Assembly (NCBI GenBank): GCA_021819725.1
Contig: JAKAQR010000002.1
Coordinates: 1 to 64,000, forward strand
Source: Actinomycetes bacterium
Lineage (GTDB): Bacteria; Actinomycetota; Acidimicrobiia; Acidimicrobiales; Acidimicrobiaceae
Direction of reading: 5' to 3'
Length of the DNA stretch: 64,000 bases
Shown here one piece after another: positions 35,756-44,386 of the stretch (the stretch's first letter is position 1; each line of letters begins with the position of its first letter). The notes under the pieces were generated by a model that was not told where the DNA came from, did not search any database, and worked only from the letters and a program-made list of their open reading frames with translations. The position numbers were made by a program, and so were the translations under genes.

Positions 35756-36238
35756 TTAGTCCTCAGAGATTGGACGCGGGGCCTCACTTGGCTCCCCGCC
35801 TTCAGCAACGTCGCCCTGTGGAAGCGCCATCGTGGAGAAGGTTGCGTTCCAGTCCGGCTGGGATTCACCATCGATGGTCAGTACCCAGCGATAGCGACCA
35901 CCTGGTGGTAGCGGCAGTGGACCAAGGTTGATGGCAAGATTGACCGGTATGTCACTGCCCAGAGGTACCCCTTGCGGTGTTCCGATCTGAAAATCACCCC
36001 GCACTTCAACCGGCTGTGGACCCTCTGGTGTCTCCACCGTGATGGCACCGCCATCATTATCCTGTAGAAACAACTCCCAGTGATGTGCCTCAGGAGCCTC
36101 GCTCCACCCAACATCAACCTTCATCGCAATCGCCATCGGCGACATGCCTGGGCCGGTCACCGACCACCCGCCGCCGAGGAGAAAGAGCTTACCTTCACTG
36201 ACCTGCGCAGAATCGCAGAGTATTAACGTTGCATTCAC
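35756..36238 (-). CDS. DUF6941-like conserved hypothetical protein
   Basis: The 160-residue protein begins with NATLILCDSAQVSEGKLFLLGGGW and continues as a beta-rich domain (HHWELFLQDNDG, PLPPGGRYRWVLTIDG). This LCD-A-GKL-LGGGW opening is that of a common actinobacterial family (DUF6941) of unknown role. The frame is open far upstream, but GTG 36238 gives the family N-terminus and avoids overlap with the divergent methyltransferase. A TAGCGT element lies 8 nt before it. Confidence 0.72.
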   Translation of the reverse strand: MNATLILCDSAQVSEGKLFLLGGGWSVTGPGMSPMAIAMKVDVGWSEAPEAHHWELFLQDNDGGAITVETPEGPQPVEVRGDFQIGTPQGVPLGSDIPVNLAINLGPLPLPPGGRYRWVLTIDGESQPDWNATFSTMALPQGDVAEGGEPSEAPRPISED

Positions 36239-36246
36239 GACCCATA

Positions 36247-36256
36247 ACGCTAGCGT
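36247..36256. promoter_or_regulatory. Palindromic overlapping divergent -10 elements
   Basis: ACGCTAGCGT is a perfect 10-bp palindrome, and each strand reads TAGCGT. On the plus strand it ends 6 nt before the methyltransferase GTG (36263); on the minus strand it ends 8 nt before the DUF6941-like GTG (36238). The two promoters would compete for the same DNA. Confidence 0.5.
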
Positions 36257-36262
36257 AGAAAT

Positions 36263-36961
36263 GTGGGAGATCGCCACCTTATACCGACAAAATCCAATTG
36301 TATGGAGACAAATACCGGTGATGACAGTAGCGACCCCTACGCGCAAGCCACCGATCATCTGCTCGATCTCCTCGTGAGCTTGAACCCGCACCTGGTCGCC
36401 GATGTGGGATGCGGTGATGCAGGTGTCACCTTCGACGTTGCCCAAGCGCTCCCCTCCGACACCATCCTCTACGCCATTGACCATGATCCAACCGTTTTCG
36501 ACCCACCGTTTAACGAGCACACAAAGGTGCACTGCACCGTCACGACTCTCGTCCAGGAGGTGAACGAGCTCACACTACCGACCGAGGTTGATGTGATATT
36601 TAGCCGCTTCCTACTCCTCAACCTCCCAGCACCTCTCGCAGCCGTAGAGAGGATGCGACACTGGGTGCGACCAGGTGGCCATCTCGTCTTGATGGAGCCG
36701 ATTACGTCAACCGGAAGAGTCGAGGGTCACCCGCTCAGCGTTGGTACCGACGAGATAGCGAACCCAGACATCGGCCTGCGCCTGTACGAACTGCTCACGA
36801 ATGTGGGAGTCAACGAGCCCAGCATCGCCGCTTTCACCCCAGTGGGTCTGGGTGAATCGCTGGCGGGACGCTATCTCGCAGCCATGACCGGCGTTGACCC
36901 AGACCCAACTTCGTTTGTTTCGCTTCCCACGCTCGTGCTGGCGTGGGGCCAGGTTCAGTGA
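36263..36961 (+). CDS. SAM-dependent methyltransferase (class I)
   Basis: A 232-residue Rossmann-fold methyltransferase: motif I VADVGCGDAGVTFDVA, acidic motif II YAIDHDP, motif IV VDVIFSRFLLLNLPAP and the post-motif WVRPGGHLVLMEP. The substrate is unknown. GTG 36263 is favoured by the TAGCGT element 6 nt upstream; ATG 36302 is an alternative without a ribosome site. It is divergent from the DUF6941-like gene. Confidence 0.83.
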   Translation: MGDRHLIPTKSNCMETNTGDDSSDPYAQATDHLLDLLVSLNPHLVADVGCGDAGVTFDVAQALPSDTILYAIDHDPTVFDPPFNEHTKVHCTVTTLVQEVNELTLPTEVDVIFSRFLLLNLPAPLAAVERMRHWVRPGGHLVLMEPITSTGRVEGHPLSVGTDEIANPDIGLRLYELLTNVGVNEPSIAAFTPVGLGESLAGRYLAAMTGVDPDPTSFVSLPTLVLAWGQVQ

Positions 36962-36993
36962 CCGTGATCAACCTGACGCATGACATCTGCGCT

Positions 36994-37051
36994 CGTGCAC
37001 GAGCGCATCAATGTACGTGCACGAGCGCATCAATGTACGTGCACGAGCGCA
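36994..37051 (+). repeat. 22-bp direct tandem repeat, about 2.6 copies
   Basis: Exact units lie at 36994-37015 and 37016-37037, with 14 bases of a third copy at 37038-37051. Each unit holds the palindromic core gtgcac followed by gagcgca. The array crosses the 3' end of the CPBP protease gene: its last codons (V-H-V-H-stop on the minus strand) are made of repeat sequence. Confidence 0.9.
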
Positions 37052-37767
37052 AGCAGTGCCACCAGGTTGAAGGTTGCATGGGCGATGATCGACGTACCGA
37101 GTCGCTTCGTCCGCCACATGAGGCCTCCGAACACACAGCCGACGGCAAAGAGGCCAGCGAACTGCAATGGTTCGAAGTGCGCAAGTGCAAAAAGTAAGGC
37201 GCTACCCAGGATGGCCAGCGTTGCCCGAAGCACTGGTCCAAATCGCCCCAACCGGTCACGGAGTACCGCCAAGGTGAGTCCACGAAAAAAAATCTCCTCA
37301 CACACGGGTGCCCCAATCACCAGCACAAAGGCGATCACGATGAGCCCATCGCCATGACCAATGCCAACGATGGACTGTGCAGGCTTCGATAGGGACCGTG
37401 AGAGTGAGGGATTGATCGCCTCAAAGGGCAAGTAGAGCAGGGGGACGATCACCAACTGGGAGACGACACCAGCAACCACCCCAACCGGCAGGTCAATGAG
37501 TGGTCGAAAATGCCATCCAATCAACGCCAAAAAGGGCTCACGCCAGTAGGTATGCGCGGCGAAAGCCGCGCCACCCACAAAGAAGACCCACAGCCCAACT
37601 TCGTCCATGAGCAACAAGAATGGGGTCAGGCGAGAGAGAGTAGCCGGTCCTGAGAAGTGGGAGACCGAGATTCCAATTGAGAGAAAAATCGTGCTCGACA
37701 CCAACGCCAAGCCGAGGACGACCGGAGGAAACCAGAGTGGAGCTGGTCGACCCTTTGTCACCTCCAC
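37030..37767 (-). CDS. CPBP-family (CAAX-like) intramembrane metalloprotease
   Basis: The 245-residue membrane protein has about seven hydrophobic segments and the three CPBP motifs: EE-x3-R (APVCEEIFFRGL), F-x3-H (FALAHFEPLQ) and H-x3-N (IIAHATFNL). Relatives cleave prenylated proteins or process bacteriocin and stress factors in the membrane. GTG 37767 follows ggaaggag and gives a short cytoplasmic start. The final residues LVHVH are encoded by a tandem repeat, so the C-terminus may have been altered by repeat expansion. Confidence 0.88.
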   Translation of the reverse strand: MEVTKGRPAPLWFPPVVLGLALVSSTIFLSIGISVSHFSGPATLSRLTPFLLLMDEVGLWVFFVGGAAFAAHTYWREPFLALIGWHFRPLIDLPVGVVAGVVSQLVIVPLLYLPFEAINPSLSRSLSKPAQSIVGIGHGDGLIVIAFVLVIGAPVCEEIFFRGLTLAVLRDRLGRFGPVLRATLAILGSALLFALAHFEPLQFAGLFAVGCVFGGLMWRTKRLGTSIIAHATFNLVALLALVHVH

Positions 37768-37901
37768 GCATCGCTCCTTCCTCACGCATTCCACCGAAGC
37801 TGCCACGCCAAAGACTCTCGGGTGTCTCAACCTGAGGAATAGCCACCGACATGCACTACGAGACTTGGCGCACTAGGTTTCTCAATTGGCGCCAAACCGC
37901 C

Positions 37902-37907
37902 TAGCAT
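37902..37907 (+). promoter_or_regulatory. -10 element of ftsH (leaderless type)
   Basis: TAGCAT lies 7 nt upstream of the ftsH ATG with no ribosome site in between, so transcription probably starts at the A of the start codon. Confidence 0.55.
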
Positions 37908-37914
37908 AGTAGCA

Positions 37915-39885
37915 ATGAGCCGCACTCCTCAAAATATGCGACCCGGTAACAGCGGTCAACAACAAGGCAACGATCGCCGTGCGCGAATAACCTTTGGGCT
38001 CCTGATCGGGCTCGTGGTCGTCGTTCTTCTCGTGTCTCTTTTCAATCATGGACCGACCGCCAAGACACTGACCTACAGTCAGTTTCTCTCGAATGTGAGT
38101 TCCCATCACATCAAAACTGCCCTGATTGACAACTCGTCTGGGCAGATTACGGGTACCTTGACAAACGGCAAGAGTTACAGCCTCTATGGGCCACTCCCCG
38201 CCTTTCAGAGCGAGATCACTGCGCTGAAGAAGGCTGGTGTCAGCTACAACTTCCAGACAACAACTCCCAGCATTCTTGGCACCATCATTGAGTATGCGAT
38301 CCTGATCGGCGGCTTCGCCCTCGTGTGGATATTCATCAGCCGCCGGACCCAGGGTTCGATGTCGGGGATTATGTCGATCGGACGGTCAAAGGCGCGCGTC
38401 TACTCTCCTGAACGCCCGCGCACGACCTTTGATGACATCGCTGGCTATCAAGGAGTGAAGGGAGAGGTGAAGGAGATCGTCGAGTTTCTCAGCGACCCCA
38501 CTCGTTTCACCAACCTCGGCGCACGTATCCCCAAGGGCATCCTGCTTGTTGGACCTCCTGGCACTGGCAAGACACTGCTCGCAAGGGCCGTGGCCGGTGA
38601 GGCTGGTGTGCCGTTTATGTCCGTCAGTGGCTCAGATTTTATGGAGATGTTCGTAGGTGTCGGGGCTAGCCGCGTTCGCGACCTCTTCCAAACCGCCCGC
38701 AAGCAAGCGCCCTCTATTATCTTCATCGATGAGATTGACTCCATCGGTCGTAAGCGCGGCACCGGCCTCGGGGGAGGGCACGACGAGCGTGAACAGACCT
38801 TGAATCAGATGCTCTCCGAGATGGACGGCTTCGACCCAGCGGAGGGGATCGTCGTGATGGCGGCAACCAACCGTCCTGATATTCTCGATCCCGCACTGTT
38901 ACGCCCTGGTCGCTTCGACCGGCAGGTGGTGGTGCCACTCCCCGACCTCGACGAGCGGACAGCAATTCTTGAGGTACATACCCGATCCAAGAAGCTCGCC
39001 GACGATGTCGACCTGACCGTCGTCGCGCGCGGCACCCCAGGTATGAGCGGTGCTGATCTTGCCAATCTCGTCAATGAGGCGGCTTTGAGTGCGGTCCGCC
39101 GCAGCTCTTCCGAGATCGACATGGAAGACTTCGAGTATTCGCGTGATCGCGTCCTCATGGGACAGCGGCGAGAGTCGACCATCCTCTCAGACGAAGAGAA
39201 AGAACGTGTCGCCTTTCACGAAGGTGGGCATGCAGTGCTCGCCTACGTACTCCAGTACTCGGATCCTGTACACAAGGTGACGATCCTCCCAACCGGCATG
39301 GCACTGGGTGTAACTCAACAGCTACCGCTTGAGGAGCGCCATCTGTACCCGAAAGAGTACATTGAGGACTCGCTGGTTGTTCGTATGGGTGGACGTGTTG
39401 CAGAACTCCTGGTGTACGGGGACCTCTCCACGGGTGCGAGCAATGATCTTCAAGGAAATACCGAACTCGCGCGAAGGATGGTGCGCGAATGGGGCATGAG
39501 CGAACGGATCGGCCCGATGGCTTGGGGCTCGCAAAACGTCGTCTTCCTAGGTGAAGACCTGCTGCACTCATCGGACTACTCCGATCGAACCGCCAGGCTG
39601 GTGGATGAGGAGGTGGAGCGCATCCTCCGTGAGCAAGAGGAGCGAGCTTCGAAGATACTCAAGACCCATCTCCCGGGCCTCGTCAACGTCGCAAATGCAC
39701 TCCTCGAACGCGAAACGATCTCCGGTGCCGACGTCGCTGAATTGGTTGACAAGGCCTTTGGCAAGCCTGTGCACCCTGAGGGCAAAAAGAACGCCTCAAT
39801 CGCCAAACTTGAGGACTTTCGCCCAACGGCTGGACTTGCAATCGCTGAAAACGCCAACCACTCCACCGTCACTCCCAACGACTAA
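37915..39885 (+). CDS. ftsH: FtsH ATP-dependent zinc metalloprotease
   Basis: This 656-residue membrane AAA+ protease has two TMs ([17 protein letters not shown] and [16 protein letters not shown]) flanking a short outer domain. Then come Walker [18 protein letters not shown], Walker [13 protein letters not shown], the SRH ([19 protein letters not shown]), the zinc site HEGGH ([13 protein letters not shown]) and the third ligand region [12 protein letters not shown]. It removes misassembled membrane proteins. The downstream YdjC-like gene follows after 14 nt and is probably co-transcribed. Confidence 0.97.
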   Translation: MSRTPQNMRPGNSGQQQGNDRRARITFGLLIGLVVVVLLVSLFNHGPTAKTLTYSQFLSNVSSHHIKTALIDNSSGQITGTLTNGKSYSLYGPLPAFQSEITALKKAGVSYNFQTTTPSILGTIIEYAILIGGFALVWIFISRRTQGSMSGIMSIGRSKARVYSPERPRTTFDDIAGYQGVKGEVKEIVEFLSDPTRFTNLGARIPKGILLVGPPGTGKTLLARAVAGEAGVPFMSVSGSDFMEMFVGVGASRVRDLFQTARKQAPSIIFIDEIDSIGRKRGTGLGGGHDEREQTLNQMLSEMDGFDPAEGIVVMAATNRPDILDPALLRPGRFDRQVVVPLPDLDERTAILEVHTRSKKLADDVDLTVVARGTPGMSGADLANLVNEAALSAVRRSSSEIDMEDFEYSRDRVLMGQRRESTILSDEEKERVAFHEGGHAVLAYVLQYSDPVHKVTILPTGMALGVTQQLPLEERHLYPKEYIEDSLVVRMGGRVAELLVYGDLSTGASNDLQGNTELARRMVREWGMSERIGPMAWGSQNVVFLGEDLLHSSDYSDRTARLVDEEVERILREQEERASKILKTHLPGLVNVANALLERETISGADVAELVDKAFGKPVHPEGKKNASIAKLEDFRPTAGLAIAENANHSTVTPND

Positions 39886-39899
39886 AGGAGAGCCCTTCG

Positions 39900-40718
39900 G
39901 TGGCCAAACGACTCATTCTGGTTGCCGATAGTCTCGGCGTGACTGAGGCGACGACCTCAGCCGGGTTCCTCGCAATGAAGAGTGGTTTTGCCACCAGCGG
40001 ACGGCTCAACGTCGTCGGCGCCTGGGCTCGCGAAGTGGTCAAGCGTTACCGGGGTGAGGATCTTGGCGTAGAGCTCGTGCTGACATCGCCTCACCCGATC
40101 CTTGGCTATCGTCCGCTCACCTATGCACCGACACTCATGGGAGGCGATGGAACGTTCCCTACGACCGTCGAAGACCTGCTTGAACATGCCGACGCAGTAG
40201 AGGTTTACCATGAGTTGCGCGCCCAACTTGAGCGCGCCATCCTCTGGGGCATCAGCGTCTCGCACCTGGCGGTCCTTCAGGACTCCATCTGGCCCAGAGC
40301 CGATCTTGCTGATGTCCTCTTCGGTCTGGCCGAAGAGTTCTGCATTCCCCTCCGCCTGACCCCGGCGTGCGACGAAAATCATCTCGGCTATGATGCCTAT
40401 ACATTGGCTCGTCAGCGCGGGATTAGGACCATCGACAGGATCCTTGTGACCCCCCGCGACGAGATCACCTCGTTCACACGACTTCTCAACTTCTTGGAGG
40501 GTGAACTTGGCACCCAGACCGTCGGCGTCACGGAAGTATCAGTGACTTTTGGTACCGATACCCCCGAGCTCCAAACCTACGGGACGAGGACGATCCTTCT
40601 CATTGACCCAGAAGAGCTACCGCAAGAGACCACCAAACTCACCCGGCTCCTCGCCAAGTTCGCTATCACCCAAGACGGGTATCGCAAGACAGAACCGTAC
40701 CTACACCACACCACCTGA
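39900..40718 (+). CDS. YdjC/ChbG-fold protein with altered metal site
   Basis: The 272-residue protein has the order of blocks of the YdjC/ChbG carbohydrate deacetylases: LILVADSLGVTEATTSAG, LGVELVLTS, HELRAQLERAILWGISVSHLAVLQD. The residues that bind metal in active members are changed: ADDFG reads ADSLG, the GxHL His is Glu (GVEL), and HLDSHxH reads HLAVLQD. It is therefore either inactive or uses a different site. GTG 39900 has the ribosome site aaaggag and follows ftsH by 14 nt. Confidence 0.72.
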   Translation: MAKRLILVADSLGVTEATTSAGFLAMKSGFATSGRLNVVGAWAREVVKRYRGEDLGVELVLTSPHPILGYRPLTYAPTLMGGDGTFPTTVEDLLEHADAVEVYHELRAQLERAILWGISVSHLAVLQDSIWPRADLADVLFGLAEEFCIPLRLTPACDENHLGYDAYTLARQRGIRTIDRILVTPRDEITSFTRLLNFLEGELGTQTVGVTEVSVTFGTDTPELQTYGTRTILLIDPEELPQETTKLTRLLAKFAITQDGYRKTEPYLHHTT

Positions 40719-40845
40719 GCTGGCCTCATGACAGAGGTTGGGAGCACCCATCACAAGCGAACCCTGGAGCAAAAACTTTCACCAGTGATGATCGGCACGG
40801 TCATAGCGCTCCATCGATGACGATACCGACGTCGATAGGACGCCC

Positions 40846-41670
40846 TCAGGAGTCATCGACGACATTGTGACTCGGGCAACCTTGCCCGTATGGCTCCGCC
40901 CGGAGTGCCGCTCGTCGGAGCCCCAACAAGCGCTGCGTGAGGGCCTCTTCCCGGCTGACGACCAGGCCAACCCCTTCCGGCTGCGCCTGATAGAGGGAGC
41001 CGTCCCCCATGCGTGCCGAAGCGCCCCAGACGGTCGCGGCGTAAGCTCCCGGGACGTGATCCCACGGTAAAACCCGTTCATAGATGAGAAAGTCGACGGT
41101 ACCGCTCACCAGCTCGAGATAGTCGCTCCCTGCACAACCAGAACCCTCGAGGATATCGAAGTCGTCGCTCAACGCACCCACGAACCGTTCGGCGACAGCG
41201 CTGGGTAGAAATCGCGAGGAGACCATTCCTCGACTTCGTGCCCGTCGCGCTGCGGATTGACTCGGTTGATCAACAACCATCACGCTCGACGAGTCAGCGA
41301 TGAGTGCTGGGCCATTATGCAGCCGAATGCAGCTCAGAGATGGCGACCCATCCATCACAAGGCCCACCATGGTAGCGATTGGTCCCACACCAGTCACATA
41401 GTTCGCGGTACCATCGATTGGGTCGATCACCCATACCGGCCCATGCCCGATCCAACTGGGCCACATGCGATCGCGCGTTGCCCACTCCTCCCCAAGGATT
41501 CGACACCCAGGGATGAGAGGCTCAAGCCGCGCCTTCATCATGGACTCGATGGCGACATCCCGCTCAGTCACCCACTCGCCAGAGGATTTTTCCCACGGTG
41601 ACGAGTCGATCCCGCTAGTCTCTTCGATCGTCGCATCGACAAGTGTAAGGACCAGCCAAGGATCGAGCAA
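40846..41670 (-). CDS. Inositol monophosphatase family protein
   Basis: A 274-residue member of the IMPase/FBPase superfamily, with the first metal motif GEEWATRD, the second VWVIDPIDGTANYVTG and the C-terminal WDHVPGAYAATVWGA. Family members hydrolyse inositol-1-phosphate, histidinol phosphate or PAP. A role in inositol supply for mycothiol is possible because the Mca homologue lies two genes upstream in the same unit. TTG 41670 directly follows the SCP2 gene stop. Confidence 0.88.
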   Translation of the reverse strand: MLDPWLVLTLVDATIEETSGIDSSPWEKSSGEWVTERDVAIESMMKARLEPLIPGCRILGEEWATRDRMWPSWIGHGPVWVIDPIDGTANYVTGVGPIATMVGLVMDGSPSLSCIRLHNGPALIADSSSVMVVDQPSQSAARRARSRGMVSSRFLPSAVAERFVGALSDDFDILEGSGCAGSDYLELVSGTVDFLIYERVLPWDHVPGAYAATVWGASARMGDGSLYQAQPEGVGLVVSREEALTQRLLGLRRAALRAEPYGQGCPSHNVVDDS

Positions 41671-42072
41671 CTAGGATCCGATGCGGTCGAAATCCGTACG
41701 GCGGGCAAGTTCGCGCTCGAGTTCCTGATACTCGTTCGAACCGGTGATCGGGAGTAACGTCATCAGCAGATCGAGATCTCCGTCAACCCGTAACTTGCCC
41801 TCCATAAACGCGCTCGTTGCATCCGTCAAACCCGTCTGCATGCTACGTGCATCCTCGAGCGAGACGGAGAGTTCCACATCAGGAGCGACGTGTTCACCGA
41901 GTCCGGCGGCGGCGAGCTGGCCATCTCGAATCGTCCAGTAGTAGGCGTACTCGGTGCCGTGGGTATCGGTCAGGAAGTACTGAAGCGTCGCCGATACCCC
42001 TGCCTGATACGGCATCACTGCGCCAAGCTCGAGAGTATCCGCAATCCATCCCTCTGAGAGCCATGCAGCCAT
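41671..42072 (-). CDS. SCP2 sterol-carrier-domain protein
   Basis: The 133-residue protein carries a single SCP2-like lipid-binding domain (EYAYYWTIRDGQLAAAGLGE, DVELSVSLEDARSMQTG, AFMEGKLRVDGDLDLLMTLL). Such small proteins bind acyl-CoA or other hydrophobic ligands. ATG 42072 is preceded by gaggggg inside or just after the Mca gene. It sits between the Mca and IMPase genes in one operon. Confidence 0.88.
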   Translation of the reverse strand: MAAWLSEGWIADTLELGAVMPYQAGVSATLQYFLTDTHGTEYAYYWTIRDGQLAAAGLGEHVAPDVELSVSLEDARSMQTGLTDATSAFMEGKLRVDGDLDLLMTLLPITGSNEYQELERELARRTDFDRIGS

Positions 42073-42073
42073 C

Positions 42074-42922
42074 TCAGTCCCCCTCTAATCCAGCAAAGAG
42101 GTCCTGCTCACTATAGCCTTCCGGCGCGCCGACAAGATGGTACTCCTCGTAGGGATAGACATCAGCGAGTTCCTCAGGGGAGAGCGCAAACCAGAATGGC
42201 GAATTCGGATCCACCTGGGTCTCATGGGCCAGCAAGGCCCGAGGACCCACACCGATGGTCTCTCTCACGTCGATACGAGTGGTCACAAGATCATCATCAC
42301 CCGCACGTTCTGTCATACGGAAAGGAAGCTCGATCCCCTTCGCAGCGATAGCCTTGCCCAGCGCCTCGAAACGAGCACGCACCCAAAGCGACCAATACCA
42401 CTTTGCGACCCGGTGTGCCGGTCCGAGTTCAGGGGCGAAGTCTGGATCACCCGCCCAATCACGGGCGACCTTTGCTACCTCGTAGACACGCAGGTGATCG
42501 GGATGCGGATACCCGTCCTGTCGTTCTCCATAACTGATCATCACCTGAGGCCGCTCCCGTCGAAGAATTGCGACCAGAGGCCGCACCGCCGTCTCCAGTG
42601 AGACCGCACCAAAGCAGTTCACATGGCCATTGGCCTCACTACCAGGCATGCCTGAGTCACGAAAACCGAGCAGTTCAACCTGCTCATAGCCGATGATCTC
42701 AGCAGACCGTGCCAGCTCCTTCATCCTCAGCTCTGGCAACTCGCCTGGGTCCCGCTCCTTAAAGGCTGGATTCAGGTACTCGCCCTCCTCGCCGCCAGTG
42801 GCGGTGACCAGCACCGCACGAACACCCAGCTGGGCGTACTTCGCGATGGTAGCAGCACCCTTGGATGCTTCATCATCGGGGTGGGCATGAACGCTCACAA
42901 TCGTCCGCGGGTCTCTCGACAC
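42074..42922 (-). CDS. mca: Mycothiol S-conjugate amidase-like PIG-L deacetylase (Mca)
   Basis: The 282-residue zinc hydrolase starts with VHAHPDDEASKGAATIAKYA and VTATGGEEGEYLNP, followed by SYGERQDGYPHPDHLRVYE. These match Mca, the enzyme that cleaves mycothiol-toxin conjugates to a mercapturic acid, better than MshB. GTG 42922 has a strong gaggag ribosome site. Its presence suggests that this organism uses mycothiol. Confidence 0.88.
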   Translation of the reverse strand: MSRDPRTIVSVHAHPDDEASKGAATIAKYAQLGVRAVLVTATGGEEGEYLNPAFKERDPGELPELRMKELARSAEIIGYEQVELLGFRDSGMPGSEANGHVNCFGAVSLETAVRPLVAILRRERPQVMISYGERQDGYPHPDHLRVYEVAKVARDWAGDPDFAPELGPAHRVAKWYWSLWVRARFEALGKAIAAKGIELPFRMTERAGDDDLVTTRIDVRETIGVGPRALLAHETQVDPNSPFWFALSPEELADVYPYEEYHLVGAPEGYSEQDLFAGLEGD

Positions 42923-43010
42923 ATCTCCTCCATCGATCTCACATCTTGTGCTCTCAATAGGCTAACTGCCAAAGGCAAACGACAGGACCGAATGCGATCG
43001 CCCTACTCGC

Positions 43011-44309
43011 TCAACGGTCGATGCTTAACAGCTCAAGCTGGGCCGCAAAGTGTTCTTTGGCCGCCGCGCGCCGGGTGGCGATGAGTTCAGTGGGTTCTTC
43101 GACAGGCTCGTAATCACGCAGTATCTGGCGAGCGACCGTCATGCGGTGCACCTCATCGGGACCATCATAGATGCGGGCTGCCCGTGCGGCACGGTACATC
43201 TGTTCCAGCGGAAGGTCGGAGGAGAACCCTAGACCACCGTGGACTTGGATCGCGCGATCGATCACGTTGTAGAGTACCTGGGCCCCAAAGTACTTGATCA
43301 TCGAGATCTCCTTGCGGGCTGCCTTCTGTCCCTTCAGATCGATTAACCACGCCGCCTGCAGGGTCATTAAACGAGCAGCCGACATCTCAGCAGCCGAATC
43401 GGCGATCCAGTTTTGCACCGTCTGTTTGGCAGCGAGTGGCTCGCCAAAAACCTCCCTGGAGACAGCTCGCTCACACATCATCGCAAAGGCCCGGCGTGAC
43501 TGCCCAAGCCATCGCATGCAGTGGTGGATCCGACCAGGACCGAGCCGACTCTGAGCGAGGGCGAATCCCATCCCTTCATGTCCAATGAGATGATCAAGGG
43601 GCACACGAACATCCTCGTAAATAATCTCCGCGTGATTGCCGTAGGAGCCTGGGCGCACGACAGGATCTTCCATCGTGGGTATATCGCGCACCACACGTAC
43701 CCCGGGCGTCCCCTTCGGGACGAGTAACATCGACATGCCCTGGCGAGCAGGTACATCAGGAATCGTCCGGACCATCACAATGAGAAAATCTGCCACCGAT
43801 CCATTCGTGGTATACCACTTATGCCCGTTGATGACCCACTCATCACCGTCCCTCAACGCCGTCGCGCTAATGCGCGTCGGGTCGGCACCTGCATCGGGCT
43901 CAGTCATCGAAAACCCGCTCGCGAGTTCACCGCGTAAGAGGGGTTCAAGATAGCGCTCGCGTTGGAACTCGGCACCGTTTGCCTCGATACCAAGAGCGAG
44001 AAGTTCAGCATTTCCCGAGTCGGGAGCGTTGTTGCCAAAGACGAGCGGGGCAATTGGTGACATCCCCAGAATCTCATTCATCAGTCCGAGTTTGACCTGA
44101 CCAAAACCTTGACCACCAAGGCTTGGCGGTAGATGAGCAGCAAAAAGTCCACGCTCCTTCACCTGCTCCTGCAAAGGTTTGATGATCTGCTTTAGTCTTG
44201 GAGTAGCAAGATCGAGTGTTTCGAGCGGGAAAATCTCGTCTCGGACCAACTGCTCGATCCATGCCAGTTGCGCTGCAAATGCGGGTTCAGTAGCAAAGTC
44301 CCACGCCAT
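43011..44309 (-). CDS. Acyl-CoA dehydrogenase
   Basis: This flavoprotein of about 432 residues has HLPPSLGGQGFGQVKLG, the FSMTEPDAGADPTRI flavin loop, INGHKWYTTNGSVADF and the C-terminal IQVHGGLGFSSDLPLEQMYRAARAA (in parts), HRMTVARQIL. Its size and motifs fit the larger FadE/ACAD10-11-like group. Two adjacent ATGs exist; 44309 has better spacing to aggagg. It stands in the same direction as the binding-protein gene upstream but with a 75-nt gap. Confidence 0.9.
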   Translation of the reverse strand: MAWDFATEPAFAAQLAWIEQLVRDEIFPLETLDLATPRLKQIIKPLQEQVKERGLFAAHLPPSLGGQGFGQVKLGLMNEILGMSPIAPLVFGNNAPDSGNAELLALGIEANGAEFQRERYLEPLLRGELASGFSMTEPDAGADPTRISATALRDGDEWVINGHKWYTTNGSVADFLIVMVRTIPDVPARQGMSMLLVPKGTPGVRVVRDIPTMEDPVVRPGSYGNHAEIIYEDVRVPLDHLIGHEGMGFALAQSRLGPGRIHHCMRWLGQSRRAFAMMCERAVSREVFGEPLAAKQTVQNWIADSAAEMSAARLMTLQAAWLIDLKGQKAARKEISMIKYFGAQVLYNVIDRAIQVHGGLGFSSDLPLEQMYRAARAARIYDGPDEVHRMTVARQILRDYEPVEEPTELIATRRAAAKEHFAAQLELLSIDR

Positions 44310-44386
44310 CATCGCCTCCTTCTCTCACGCCTGCACCGACTCTAGCACCACTCAGGTCGACTCAGAGGATCAGGCAAACCGCCGGC

